Part shown: one piece after another, positions 14,085 to 26,439 of the stretch | How positions within the stretch are numbered: the stretch's first letter is position 1 | Layout: each line of letters opens with the position of its first letter | Assembly (NCBI RefSeq): GCF_958295425.1 | Contig: NC_081137.1 | Location: forward strand, 12,191,254-12,255,253 | Origin: Solea solea | Taxonomy: Eukaryota > Chordata > Actinopteri > Pleuronectiformes > Soleidae | Length of the DNA: 64,000 bases | Direction: 5' to 3' | Position numbers and translations under genes: made by a program | Notes under the pieces: model-generated | What the model was told of the DNA's origin: nothing | Databases searched by the model: none | The model's input: only the letters and a program-made list of their open reading frames with translations

Positions 14085-14320
14085 TGCAGTAACATCAAGG
14101 TCCTCCTGAGTTTACACTCTAGTGTCCTCCTGTGCTCAGACCTGACCCTTGTTTGCATGCTGCCTATGACTCTTATCCTTGGATTGCCGTCACCATCATC
14201 AGCACCCAGCTGCATTATTCCATTGCTCTTCATCCATTAATAAATTGTTAAAACTGCTACACCTTCTTGCCCGCCTGCTCTTGGATCCAAACCGACTCGT
14301 CACAGTTTCTACCCAATGGG
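14085..14320 (+). mobile_element. Possible LTR 3'-end fragment
   Basis: CATCCATTAATAAATTG, then GTTAAAACTGCTACACC and CCTGCTCTTGGATCC, ending near CGTCACAG. This resembles the polyadenylation and U5 end of fish Gypsy LTRs. No 5' part is seen. Confidence 0.3.
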
Positions 14321-15754
14321 CTTATTTTTTTTATTTACTTTTTTTATTTTTCATATTATGTAAGTGAAGAATGTTTCATATCCAGTTCAGAGTTGATCAA
14401 TCACTTTGGACTGGAGAGTCATAATAGACGGACTGTATCACTGAATGGTCGAGTCACATAAAAGAAAATATATATGGTCAAATAAAAAGAAGTCGATTAA
14501 AATGCCAACTGGATGCTTTTTCATTTTGCAATACAACACAAGACTGGAGACAAATGATGCCAAAAAACTTTGGACACTAGTCTCTTTAAAACCACCTCCA
14601 TCTCCCCAAGTGGCTTGTCTGCTGTTTACAAGGGCTCCAGCACTAAAACAACTGACAAGCAGCTATATACATTCCCCTATAGCCACTTCCTTATTTCCCC
14701 CAAAAACCCACAGGCAGCTAATTCAGCAGTTCTGACTGCCTGACTACTGAAAGCCCAATAAAACAAACGTTTCTAATTACAAAACAACAATTTAAAAGAG
14801 CCACTCAGTTTTTATCGTGTTCACATAAAATCTATGAATAATAATAAAAAAACTATAAAATGTTGGAACCTCCAAACTCGTTGAACAGATCAGTTACCTA
14901 AACTATTAACAATACATTATCAAAACACATATTTATTTTAAACATTATTGGCACATTATTTATTTTACAAAAACAATAGCCTAATAAAATAGGGTTGTGG
15001 CACTAAAACTGGTACCAATTCTGTTCCTGACCCAATCAGAACACACCGTGTTAGCTTTGCAGCTCTGCAGCTGACTCAGATGTCCCGTAAGCTGCAGCTG
15101 TGTGGAGCTGCCCCACCATCTGTCCACGGGGCTCCACCTCTACAGAGAGGTAATGGACGCACTTTGCGTATGGAAGACAGAGGACGCAGACACGTTTCAA
15201 ACATCCGTGTGAATCCACACAACTGGGTCAGGGTGGCAGGTGAAGGGAAAAAAAATAGACACAATAATGCTGTGAACATCTGCACTTTTCTGTTGTAAAC
15301 AGACCTGACACTGATGTGACAAGTTTTCGGTGTGTTGCATCACATCACTTTATGTTAAATCTATGCACTCATGCACAATGTGTAATAAATTGATACAATT
15401 GTTAGGTTTTATGTATTAGAGGTGTGGCTTTGTGGTGCAAATGTATATTTGTTATGTATTATTCTGAAGTTCTCATCGTCTTAGAGATTGAAAATATGCC
15501 ATTTTTAATATTGTCGATATTTGTGTTGTTTTAATAAATGTAAAAAGTAAAAGTAGCAGAGCCCAGCTCAGAAGTTGCTTCCTCTCACAATACATGTGTT
15601 GCCCTGCACTTTGATTTTCATGCTTCTGCTAAATACATTTTATTTATTATTTAAATGTTTTCTTTGAAGTTGCAGTGCGTGACTTTTGGTGATATTTTTG
15701 TTGTTTTTATAAAAGAACAGAAACAATAACACATACTTGGTATGCAGTGTCCCA
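14321..15754. other. Gene-free stretch
   Basis: No supported gene. A 72-codon open frame with somewhat higher GC (15080-15298) has no recognised homology and no splice context that I trust. Around 15663, GCAGTGCGTGACTTTTGG resembles a common teleost repeat start. Confidence 0.5.
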
Positions 15755-15830
15755 GTAAGTACTATCAGGCCTGACCCAGGGAGTGTTTGTGTGTATACAG
15801 CAGCAGTGCAGGGACAAACGGGGACATTTA
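15755..15830 (+). repeat. Unnamed short repeat, copy 1 (TATACAGCAGCAG family)
   Basis: GAGTGTTTGTGTGTATACAG followed by CAGCAGTGCAGGGA. It shares this core and its left flank (AGTACTATCAG, CCTGAC) with copies at 33785-33875, 38340-38480 and 61240-61350. Confidence 0.6.
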
Positions 15831-17459
15831 GTCAAACCCCCTGCTCCTATGAACTATGGGTTAGTCTGAAACTCAACAAGGGTAAACCTTGTATGATCTT
15901 CCTCTCATGCCTTCTTGAGTCCAGCTCCTTGCCTCCTGATGCCTCTGCCGAACCACAAGAAAGTTTCTCAGACAGCTGTAAACATTCCTTTTGATAAGTG
16001 CGATGTGAGAAACGCAAACCTTGCCAGTCACCTTTTGCATTCCTCACAGTACTCGTCCTTTCTCAAGAAAGCTTTCATAAAAGACACAAAGACAACTTTT
16101 TTTTTTTTTGTTTGCTGCAGACTCATACATTTCCAGATTTCACAAACACGATAGCTCCCTAAAAAAAAAATGATAAAGACCAGGGTTGAGGTCCTGTGAT
16201 TATTTGTTTTTATAAACATATAACAGTAACCTGCATTTACAAAGAATAATGTCTCAAGAGATGAGAAGAAATGAGACCAATATAAGACAACAAGCAAACA
16301 AGAATTATTATTTGTTTTTAACTTTACCAAATGATACAGTTTGATTTCATTAAATTTGTCAAAAAAGTAACTCCCATGCTACTGTATATATATGAATGAA
16401 TGCATACACTGGCAGGTTCAAAGCCACCGCACTGCAGCAGCTGGTCTGATGCGCTCCACTAGGGAAACACAGGTTGGAAAAAGGAAGGAAGGAGGGAGCT
16501 TTCATAGCCTGAAAGTGTTATTTCTGTTTCATTTCTATTCCTGTCTCTGTCAATTGTTCTTGACACCTGCTCTTTCAAAAATGCCATACTATATAGATGG
16601 TACATTGTATATGCACACAGAAAACACAGTGTTAGTGGCAAGACGTGGTTGATTTGGGTGGAGATTGGCTTGTTTCCTTAAAGCTACAGAGATAAAGAGG
16701 AAAGTATATTCACCTTATTCCTTAGGCCAGCACTGACACTTCTTCATTTGACTATTTTGAGTAGTGGCACATTCTACGTATGTTATTTGACAAATTCACG
16801 TTCACCTGTTCTCATGAGAGTCTCGTGTTTGTTTCTAATGTCTAGAGTTTTCTTATTTTTATTGTTAAAAAAGAAAAGGTTCTATTGGAAGTGAAATGTT
16901 TCACAGCATCACTGACTCACATCTCCTGGTATCTTTTATTTAGCGAAACATTTCAAATTATAGTGTTCAAGGATTTAGCAATACTGTCAGACAGACACAC
17001 TTCAGAACTGGTACTTATCTTTTAACAAGGTAACTGGATGGTAATCACAGAGAACGATGCCATTGTAATGTTAACACTGCAATTAACACTATCAATTACG
17101 ATTGGAACATTATACAATTGTGATTTGTGTTACATTGTAAATCTAATTTAGATTTAACAATGAGGAATATAAATACTTGTACTGTTATTTTAACACTGAT
17201 AGACTGCTTTGCAGTGTATAAATATCACATAAGAAGAATACGAAGCAACAGTGTCTTATAATAATTTATAATCATTTCTCCAGTAGCACTTCCAAGCATA
17301 AAAAGTGGATAATTTGTGAGTGATGTGGTAGCTGTTGCACTGGTAGTAACTTTTCACCACTTTTCTGTGAAGATGTTGCTTGTTCTACATCAATTTTATG
17401 ACTGTAACTTTCAAATGGTATTAAAGGCATTCATTAATAATGCAAAGTCTCAGTCCAAC
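15831..17459. other. Gene-free stretch
   Basis: No gene or clear repeat was recognised; there are T and A runs at 16099-16110 and 16161-16170. Confidence 0.5.
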
Positions 17460-17835
17460 AAGCACATCTTGTCATAAGTGTATCATAATGGAGACGCTGC
17501 AGTTTTAGCCCGTTTCACACTCCCGCTGCTCCTGAAGCATGTGACAAAAATAAATCCCATGGCATCGCTTTCAAGACGGCCATATAAACAGATTTAGAGA
17601 GCACAAATAAGAGAGCGTGATGATTGCCTGATGGGATGTTATCAGCAAGACGAGTTATTCATTGTGCCATGGGGAATTTATTGTGGACCTCACATGATAG
17701 ATGTGCTGTATTCCGTTGCTTTGAGCAACAAAGCCGAGCTGCCATGAAGTGTCATTTTCCCCCTGACTGTACTGGGAAGACAGAATGGATCAGTTATCAT
17801 TGTCCTCAGCTCAAGCCAAGCTGTCATAGTCTATG
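17460..17835. promoter_or_regulatory. Candidate conserved non-coding element
   Basis: A balanced-composition, low-repeat block in AT-rich desert with dense transcription-factor-like words: GACAAAAATAAATCCC, CCATATAAACAG, GCGTGATGATTGCCTGATG and CTTTGAGCAACAAAG. No coding frame is convincing. The call rests on sequence texture only. Confidence 0.3.
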
Positions 17836-18285
17836 ATAGAGTAGGGCAGCAATCATTGGCCAAAGAGCCATCTCGTATACAAGTGGTTCAAGCCAAACTT
17901 TGCTAGTCTTTTTCTTTTCTTCTTTTTTCTACGGAGCTTCCCCTACACTTACAGAGAACATTTTCTTACAACACCATCGCAAACATTCATCTGCCCATCT
18001 TCTAACTCTTTATCCTGACCGTTGCCCCCTCTCCTGACCATGTGCATTTGTCCATGCCGGTCAGCATTCCTTTTGCATGCTCCATCGCTATCACCCAGTC
18101 GTTTCTTTTTCCACGTTTCCTTTTTCGCTTCCGTTTTCTCTGCTTGTTTTTTTCACCAGCTCTGCCATGATGAACAACTAAAATAACACTATCACTACCT
18201 CGATCTCATAGCCGGTACCCTGCTACTGCGCAAAACCTCCTGATTTTGAGGACCTGATCTTGCAAGGCCGGTTTTCCACTAACAG

Positions 18286-18299
18286 ACAGTAGGGGGCAG
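18286..18299 (+). promoter_or_regulatory. CTCF-like motif
   Basis: ACAGTAGGGGGCAG closely fits the vertebrate CTCF core (CCASYAGRKGGCRS), with one mismatch at the first C. Occupancy cannot be judged from sequence. Confidence 0.35.
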
Positions 18300-18455
18300 T
18301 GGAGATAGCCCCCAATCTCCCCGCAAGACATTTACCCATCACAATGACTCTGAAGATGTTAAATTAGTAAAAACCCTGCATAGTTCTGTTCCATATAATA
18401 GAGATAAACATAATAGAGATTTAAAAAAACAAACATTTTCGACATACTTTTCACC

Positions 18456-18487
18456 GATTCACTCCCACACATCTGTGGGAGTGAATC
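18456..18487. other. Perfect 14-bp hairpin
   Basis: GATTCACTCCCACA, a four-base loop CATC, and TGTGGGAGTGAATC. The stem is perfect. No miRNA-like extension of pairing beyond the stem is evident. Confidence 0.75.
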
Positions 18488-20199
18488 ATGAAAAGAGGAA
18501 GTGAGTTGTTTCTGCAGGAAAACCAGCCAAGTAGACAGATGCTTGATCTCACTAAAAACATGGCTGCAAGTGAGTGTCCCAATAGTCTCAGGGCAACTGA
18601 AGTCTGATGCTGTGAGAAATGAGACGAATAGCCCAAACAACTCGCCAAGTCTCCTTCTTCTTCTCTTCATAAAATCTGGCAGGCCAATACGCCAAGAGAT
18701 TAGACGCTGCCCTCTACAGTTTGAAGTCCTGAACCACATTTCTTCGGCCCCTTGAGGCTGATTTAACCCTTAATCAGCCAAAGCATCCTAAAGATGTATT
18801 AAAAAATATATAATATAAAAAAAAAGAAATGGAATATATATTTAATTTTTCAAGATAATTGTAGAACTCATAATCATTGTTGTACCAATTGTATCGGTTT
18901 TCTTCATAATTTATTCATGGCGTGCGATGTATCTCAGGCTGAGAGATAAACGTGGACCAGTCAAATAGATCTCCCTTAACGATAAGTCCCTGTCAATATT
19001 AAATATTTAAACTCTATAATTGTATCTAATAATACCTTAATTACAGTATATCTTTTGGGTTATTCGTTTGTCTTTGTCTCCAGGCCACACCGAGTCTGTA
19101 TGTCGTGTTGTTACAAAAACACCCTCTTTCAGGTTTTTAAACCAGCTGAAAGACACGTTAATGCCACCTTTATTGCTCTGCTTTCTGGGATATGTTTGGC
19201 ATATTGTACATCTGGTGTACCCTTCACAGACAGGGAAACTTTACGATAAGATGTGATGATTTGGGACACGCCCAGGACGTGGTGCTGTGACCCATTTTGA
19301 CAACATCCGGATGACAAATCCGCACCTGGAGGATACAGCCTTGACTACTAGGACACAGCTGATATGTCCAGCACATTGTCTTGCTGGAAAATTAAGTTAA
19401 TGTCTCACTCAACAGGAGACACAGGAGACACTCTCTGTTCTGCTGTTGCCTTCTATAGCAAGTTGGGTCAAAATCCTTTGCTCATATTTACCCCAGTCTC
19501 AAGATTTGAACATTTGAACTTACAAATACAACTGTGTGCTGTGGTTGTAAAATCAGTGATTTTCTCTGGACTTTGTTGGGGGATATTGAACATCAGTTCG
19601 GTTCCAGTCAGCAAAGGCTGTTTAATAGCAAGATAAATTTGTGAACATATACATATATATATATAATTTCTTGTCAGTCCACTCTGTATCAAACTAAAAA
19701 AACTTCCCTTTATTGTAATAATCAAAGAAAAATAAATAAAATAACCATTTTTTTTTTGTCAATGTGTAGCTGTTTAAAATCTCTGCTGGCTTTACCACAC
19801 ATTAGGACATTTGTGAGTACATTTTCACTTCATAAAATGGCATAATGCATGAAGACTATATTTAAATACATGTAAATGACAGCTATAAAATGTAAGGAGA
19901 TAGCCAGGTGCTGCTCCCAAATGCCAATGGTGTGAAACTGCTAATGTCAGCAGTTCTGGTTCTACCTGGGCAGTAGCCCTGGTGAAAACAATCATCCTCC
20001 TGTGGCAGCGCCCCATGAAGAAAATGCCCCCAAATGCTACACAGATTCAGACATATCAAGGATTATTAACAGACCTGAGAACAAGGTCAAAGACTTGCAG
20101 AAGAACACAGAGCAAGTTAAACTTAACTTCCACTTCATCCCCAAGGCTCTGGAAATACTTAGGAGATAGTTGAGGCAGGCTCTGTTGAAAGCTCCCCCG

Positions 20200-20800
20200 C
20201 CGGCACGCAAAGCTTTACTTTTGATGTTAATTCCTTGAAAGCTGTTTCTTTAGCTGGGGATTAGAGCATGAAGAGCTAGGCTTACCATGCTCTGGCTAAT
20301 AAAGATGAAACATCTAACACAGGTACTCGTACATGCGCTCGCTCGGGAACAGTGCCTATAAAGTTGCCTTAATTATAGGGAACTCACTTCGCTTCAGTGA
20401 CTATAAGAATGGGACAACATTTGTACTTTTGGAGATATCGTGGTATTAAATGTTGAAAATCCTTTGTGTTCTTTAGACACAAGTCTTGAGGTAAAATAAT
20501 GAGTCGACTGTATAGACACATTCCCGTTCTCAGTTCTAAGCAATCAAAGCCGCCTGCACTTCATAGTAAGCTCACTGTCTCCCCCCCGGCTAACGTCTCC
20601 TTATCACACAGCAATAGACTGACAATTATGAAGTGTGTCCATTACAGCGGCTGATTAGCCTCCGTGAGTGACTGTGGTAACTAATGATTCTGTGGAAGCA
20701 TGCGAAGAAAACCGACACCGCAATTAACGCGCTTGGCCAAAATGTCAATGATTAATAGGTGTTTCACGAGATCATTCGTCCCTTTGAATATTTGAAATGG
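20200..20800. promoter_or_regulatory. Candidate conserved non-coding element
   Basis: Complex, non-repetitive sequence rich in homeodomain-type cores: GTGGTAACTAATGATTC, CACCGCAATTAACGCG, GTCAATGATTAATAGG and CTTTGAATATTTGAAATGG. It ends at a (CA)n tract (20805-20832). No coding evidence. Confidence 0.3.
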
Positions 20801-20804
20801 TCCC

Positions 20805-20832
20805 CACACACACACACACACACACACACACG
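20805..20832. repeat. (CA)n microsatellite
   Basis: About 14 CA units following CCC. Confidence 0.9.
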
Positions 20833-21404
20833 CGCCACCACCACCATCACAGAGTCCTCTGCTCTGACAGTTTAAAAAGTAAATTAATCAGTCCCATCAC
20901 TGCATCCATCCTGCTTTCAAGTACAATGAATGGCTTCCCTTTCATCCGTTACTTGGCCATTTTCCAATAATTATACCGCAGTGATTTATTCTGGTGACCT
21001 TTATTTACTCAAAGTACTGTGTAAGGTATTATTCAACATCACATCATATATATCGACGGAAGGACAATGTCAAATAATTGCCTCAATAAGCTTCATAACC
21101 TGCACGCGCATTAAACCTGTGAGCTGAAGCAAAGCATTGTAACCTCCGATCAAGATCACAATTCACCTGCCTGGAATTGTATTATTTATTTATTTTGATT
21201 TATTTTAATCTTTCAAAAATACATGCATGAAATGAAACTGTGATTCATCTGTCAACATATATAGTTGAATTGTCTGGCATATGTGTATAAAAGATATTTG
21301 ACAGTACAATTACTGGCCACTAGATTTGTTGTTTTTGCAATGACTGTGTGTATATTTACAGCAAATGACTGCAGGTCTGCATGCAAGACACTTCATTTCA
21401 CAAT

Positions 21405-21500
21405 ATTTACTATGATTTAACAGTAATTTCCTGTAGAAATCCAGTATTTAATGGTAGGTATACAGTATTTGTGCCATATACTAATGTGTTTTAGCAATAA
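21405..21500. repeat. ACAGTA-rich dispersed repeat fragment
   Basis: AACAGTAATTTCCTGTAG and TATACAGTATTTGTG; related in style to 26285-26400 and 28440-28630, where TACAGTACTGTA and TACTGTAAAATACT recur. Confidence 0.35.
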
Positions 21501-22199
21501 TTTCCAGAAAACACACAGTATACATGGCAGTGGGCATTTTTATTTTAACGTATTGATGTTGTGAAATGTGTTTGCCATCTTTTAAAAATAGCAGTTGTAA
21601 AGATCTACTCATGTACAATTGACAATGAAGTACAAATCAAGACACCAGTCTACAAATCTACTCTAATAATAATAGCAAAAACCTAATAATAAATAAATAG
21701 ATTTCCTCCTGTTTAGTGCAAAACAAGGAGATAATAAGTCAGAAAAAACATCAGGAACATCTTTATAAATGAAAGTGGAAAAATAAAACATGTAGACACA
21801 TGACATTTAAAACATTCTAGAGCAGAATATTCCATATAACATTTCCAAACAATACAACCATTTAAAGTGCCATGCATAGTGAATGTTATAGAAACCTCTT
21901 TTTACAAGGTATACTTTAATAATATATGACCAGTTCAGTCTTAAGGAGATTGCTCCATTATTAACATTATGTGGTCATGACTGTCAGCTTGCGAAAAAGT
22001 TAAATCTTAATGCAGGAAGGCGCCATTAACATCACTAAGAGGGTGGTAAATCGTATTTATTTCATTTAGACTGATGTGTGGAAAACACATTTGTCTCACC
22101 TGTCATAAATAACTGTCAAGCAGAAAAAAAAAAGGTAAATAAACATCTGCATAGGAAAGACTCATGGTCACTTAACTCCCTGTCATGTTGTAAATTTGA

Positions 22200-22620
22200 C
22201 ACATTGTTAATTCAGACATTAATTTTGTAGCTCCAAGCGGCCAAATTGCCACATTGACAGACAAGTGCTCATTGTTTCATGGTCAATGATGTAATCGCTG
22301 ATTGTCAACAATGTTGTCCTTGCATAATTGTCCCCACCCAGTCTCCCTGGGCAGTAAATCTAGCATCGGGTATAATCTCAGCGTTGATTCCACTGGTATT
22401 TGTTCCGTGTGGGAAGCATAATCACAGTGTAGAAAAGGTCATTTTACCTGGTATAGAGTTTTTCCTCGGGGCTCAGGAGGAGAAAATAAATCTTAACACC
22501 TGCTGTCGCTATAAATGGGTTTTGGTGGTGAATTTTCATCATGGGAGTCAGGTTCATTTAGCTGGTTCATTTAGTGCTCAAGCTAAATTTAAATATAATG
22601 AAATATCTACCCAACCTTTA
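22200..22620. promoter_or_regulatory. Candidate conserved non-coding element with SOX-type palindrome
   Basis: Non-repetitive block with CATTGTTTCATGG, CAACAATGTTGTC (two opposed SOX-like ACAAT sites), TGCATAATTG and CTATAAATGGG. The long open frame at 22279-22626 has no recognisable domain and is probably incidental. Confidence 0.3.
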
Positions 22621-22865
22621 TCATAATTTTTCCAAGTCAAATCTTTATTTTCAACCCTTATTTTTTTTTATCTTAGGGTGTGTGTAACTCACATGGTCAC
22701 ACAGTAGGGTTCAATTGTTTTTCTTTTTGATTACACCGATAAAATATATCTGTTATTTATAGTATTAGTTAAAAGAAAAAACAACAACAACACTATTAAA
22801 TTCTGAAAAACCCAAAATTGAAAGTTGACCAGCAACAAGAAACTAAAACCAGTGGCAACCGGTTG

Positions 22866-22950
22866 TAAATGGTCTGTATTTATATAGTGCTTTTCTAGTC
22901 TTGATGACACTTAAAGCTGTTTTACAGTTTTACCATTCAAAAATCAAATG
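22866..22950 (-). mobile_element. SINE 3'-region fragment
   Basis: ATGGTCTGTATTTATATAGT, GCTTTTCTAGTCTTGATG and CTTAAAGCTGTTTTACAG. Same element as the tail of 25954-26200 and as 62430-62600. Confidence 0.6.
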
Positions 22951-24099
22951 ACATCATGCTCCATTAAAGTAGACATTATAAATCAAGAGAGACATGAGTA
23001 GGATTGTTTTCCTTTGCTTCCTGAGGAACCTGGAAGACTGTACAGATTACCTCCCTACTTGATCATCAGCAAACATCACAACAGGCGCAAAAATAAACAT
23101 TAAAATTTAAATTATACTGTTATTTATATTTGCATTATGTCAGATATGTATTATTAAAGTAAATGTAATTGTAATTTGCTTATTTCCTTGGAACTCAAAA
23201 GGGTATCAAGACAATTTTCCTGGATACGGAGAAATTCTAGTATCATGAAAGCCCTACACATAATAACCATCGATGACACATGAGCTGAATGATGGAAAAG
23301 TGCATATTGTCACATATTTTCACATAAATTGTCTGTTGAGTTGATATGGACGTGGGCCCAAATGCAGCCTAATATTACATCAGAGCATAAACACGACTGC
23401 ACATGCGGTTCACACAGAGGCTGACATGGACAAATACAAGTCGTGATGTTTCAGCACAAAAAAACATTCAAATTAACGATGCCTCTGTTCTGTTCATGCA
23501 AGTCAGTGTGACAGTGAGCCAGTGTGCACCGTGAAACTGGGGAAGCTGAATGGAACTGAGCCACTATTCATTTGGTTATTTATGCCTGCAATTTCCCTCC
23601 CAATCAAAATGGTTGCTGTTCAAAGGGTGAGTACACACTTTTCATATGCGAGTGCAACATATGGACAATATAACCATACTAAATCAATATTAGACTAGAC
23701 CATAGTCTTGTTAAGGATGGACATACAAATGTAACAATATGATTATTTGTGTTACAGCATAATTCAACTATAATTTATTTATAGTAATTATCAGTTTCCT
23801 ACACATGTAAATATCCTTTATTACACACTAAAACTCACCAGAGATGTTCTAATGTTAAAAGTAGCAACTGTATTTAAGTAATACTGGTCATAAACAGCTA
23901 TAATGCAGAAATGACTGTATTTTTAGGCTAGATATGTTCTTAGTATTACAGTATTAAGAATGTATTGTCTTGTGAGAAGCAACTACCATTAAAATGAAAA
24001 CATTTCATAAGCTCTCTTGATTTATATATACATACATATATATATATATACACATATATTATTTATGTCATCTCCCAGCCCTATATAAGAAAGGTGGTT

Positions 24100-24440
24100 G
24101 TTTCATATAAATATGTCTGTTTGATTCTAAGGCGAGTATGAATGCAGCTGCGTACACTAAAGCACTGTACCTGCCCTGGCACTTGATTCTTGTAATTAAT
24201 CCATTGTTCAATGGCATAAAACACATTGCCCTGAGTTGCATCACATAAGAATTCAATTGTTATGCTCAGGCAAATCAAGGGAGGAGAATTGCATTACTCA
24301 GTGATGTCATCAGATAGGTTACCATGGAGAGGCACTATTAAAACAGTGGGGATGAATGGAGCTTGTATTACCGAGACATGTCATCAGCACATGTGCAGAG
24401 GGGAGTTTTCCATCACGTGCCAACATTCATTTGGAAGCCT
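24100..24440. promoter_or_regulatory. Candidate conserved non-coding element
   Basis: Contains CTTGTAATTAATCCATTG, CATTACTCAGTGATGTCATC and CATCACGTGCC in a non-repetitive stretch. No coding or transposon signature. Confidence 0.25.
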
Positions 24441-24579
24441 TAAAATCTACTGAAGCCCATAGAAGACACACAAACACAACATTAAACACTTAAGGAATCC
24501 TTTTTATATTATAGTATACTGTATTTTCCCCTTTAGCATGAATAATGCATGAGTGTTGCTTTTAAAGTAAATGGCTTAA

Positions 24580-25060
24580 ATAACACGTGTGGTCCTTAAA
24601 GAGAGCTATATGGTTATTTGTGGATGCTGAAGGAAGAGACACACGTTCATGGCTCAGTCCCTCATTCAGTGTCTTAATGTGCGCAAGTATTCCTTACCTG
24701 CTGTTAAGAGCTTTTAACCTGAAGTTCAAACTGATTCTATAAAGACCATCACAAATGCCAGCGATTTAGCTGCTACATGTCCAGAAAGAGGCAAATCTTT
24801 TTTCATCCAATAAATAAACCAGTGAACAATTCTTTGTTGAGAAGAGAACCTGACTCTTTGTCTTATTTGTTTGTTTTTTTTCTTTTTCTCTCCACCACTA
24901 ATATATAAAATGTGATTGATTGTGTGTATTTTATATCCTGTGTCAGGAGTAAGGGATTGAGTGAAGTGAATTAGCGCGCTTAATTAGCCTTGAATTATTG
25001 TAACAGACTTAGATAACATTATTGGACAAATTGACCTGCATCCATTAAAAAAGGTTGTAG
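24580..25060. promoter_or_regulatory. Candidate conserved non-coding element
   Basis: Non-repetitive sequence with AACACGTGTGG, TTAGCGCGCTTAATTAGCC and TTATTGGACAAATTGACC. The texture is that of vertebrate enhancers near developmental genes; no direct proof. Confidence 0.25.
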
Positions 25061-25611
25061 ATTTTATTGGACAGCACCCCAGTGTCACACTGTGCATACA
25101 TTAGCTGTTAAAAGGGCAGCCGCCACTTGCCAAAACTTCACCGAGTGTGAAGCTTGTTATTGCACAACGTCAAGTTAAGAGCTTTGGAGATGCAGCGGTC
25201 TGTAAAGGTGTGGATCTGATGGGGACGTGGTTCTGCTCAGCAGATACAAACCTTTTAGCTCCTAGTTCCAAGGTTGCACACACAACACAACACAACACAA
25301 CCTCAACTGTCCTTGTATTAGTTTGGTTTAGTGTTACTTTATACAACTGTGTCCTGTGAGTCAGGAAAAAACCTGACACATTTCATTGTCTGAGCATTTC
25401 TGTCGGAGCCGTTACTTCATGCAGAGTGTCTCTGTGTCTCGGATTTTTTATGATGCAATTTTTTTTCTGATTGCTATTTAATTTGTGATTAAGCCTCAGT
25501 TCAATAATCACTGTGTGATATCGCTAAGTTATTTAATTGTGATATGATAGACTCCATGGAAGTGGCAGGTAATCAAAGTAACTGTTTTTCAGTTTCAGGA
25601 TACTGAGGTCG

Positions 25612-25953
25612 GGCCACACGGTTGGTGTAGTGATTAGCACTCTTGCCTTTGCAGCAAGAAGACCCAAGTTTGCGACCTGGTAGGAACAAGGGCCTTTCTG
25701 CATGGAGTTTGCATGTTCTCCCTGTGTCTGTGTGGGGGGGGTTTTCTCTGGCTTTCCTTATATGGGGATTAGGTAAATTGATTGTAGGCGTGAGTGTGGG
25801 ACTGGATGGTTGTTTCTATATGTGGCCCTGTGATGGACTGGCGATCTGTCCAGGGTGTACCCCACCTATCGCCCTATGTCAGCTGAGATTGGCACAGCAC
25901 CCCCCCACGCCCCTCATAAGGAGGATAAAGCGGTAGAAAATGAATGGACGGAT
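25612..25953 (+). mobile_element. tRNA-derived SINE-like element
   Basis: A promoter-like head, GTGTAGTGATTAGCACTC with GCAAGAAGACCC, precedes GCATGTTCTCCCTGTG, GGATTAGGTAAATTGATT, GTGATGGACTGGCGATC and AGGATAAAGCGGTAGAAAAT. This order of blocks is a very common teleost dispersed repeat. Related copies: 42430-42715, 43192-43375 and (inverted) 63475-63710. Confidence 0.75.
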
Positions 25954-26200
25954 AGCCGCGGTAGCTCAGTTGTGCGAGTTGTCTTTCAACTTAAAGGTTA
26001 TGAGGTCGATTCCCAGCTCTGCTTGTCTACATGCTGATGTGTCCATGAGCAAGACACTTAACCCCACGTTGCTCCTGATGGCTGTGCCGACAGAATGTGA
26101 ATGAGTATGAAAGATGAGTGATAGAAAAATGCACTGTATGAATATGAATGGCAAATGTTATCAAGACTAGAAATGTGCTACACAAATGCAAACCATCTTA
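25954..26200 (+). mobile_element. tRNA-derived SINE-like element
   Basis: Head CCGCGGTAGCTCAGTTG (A box) and GAGGTCGATTCCC (B box) resemble a tRNA gene but do not form a clean cloverleaf. The body reads GCAAGACACTTAACCCC, GTTGCTCCTGATGGCTG and ATCAAGACTAGAAATGTG. It sits directly after another SINE. Confidence 0.75.
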
Positions 26201-26284
26201 TTTTAAATATTGCATTTTCAGGCTTCACAAACTAATGTAAGGGGAAGGAATGATGGATATGAGATGTTTACAATGAGTATGAAT

Positions 26285-26400
26285 TGCATTTTATAGTAAT
26301 ACAGTACTGTAAGCAATTGCTGTAAAATTACAGTCAATTTCAAACAGGAATACACTGTATTTACATAACACGGTTTTATTATACTGTATTTAGCAATGCA
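26285..26400. repeat. ACAGTA-rich dispersed repeat fragment
   Basis: Contains the 12-bp palindrome TACAGTACTGTA and GTAAAATTACAGTC. Confidence 0.4.
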
Positions 26401-26439
26401 TTGTGGGCCGATCCACTTGAAGAATTTAGCACACAGGCT

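Larger units (their letters stand above)
17836..20199. other. Gene-free stretch
   Basis: Apart from the hairpin and the CTCF-like motif, only short AT-rich tracts (18800-18850, 19651-19665) and a small repeat-like piece at 19327-19362 shared with 43451-43486 (CAGCCTTGACTA, GACACAGCT) were seen. Confidence 0.5.

Noticed and set aside
15080..15298. 72-codon CpG-richer open frame
   Set aside because: No homology recognised, no acceptor or donor of quality, no neighbouring exon.
22279..22626. 115-codon open frame
   Set aside because: No recognisable domain or homologue; the block looks regulatory rather than coding.
23340..23460. Possible LTR start (GACGTGGGCCCAAATGCAG)
   Set aside because: Only one short block looked familiar; no end, partner or internal sequence.
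25954..26030. tRNA gene
   Set aside because: A and B boxes are present, but the arms do not pair into a cloverleaf and the sequence continues into a SINE body.
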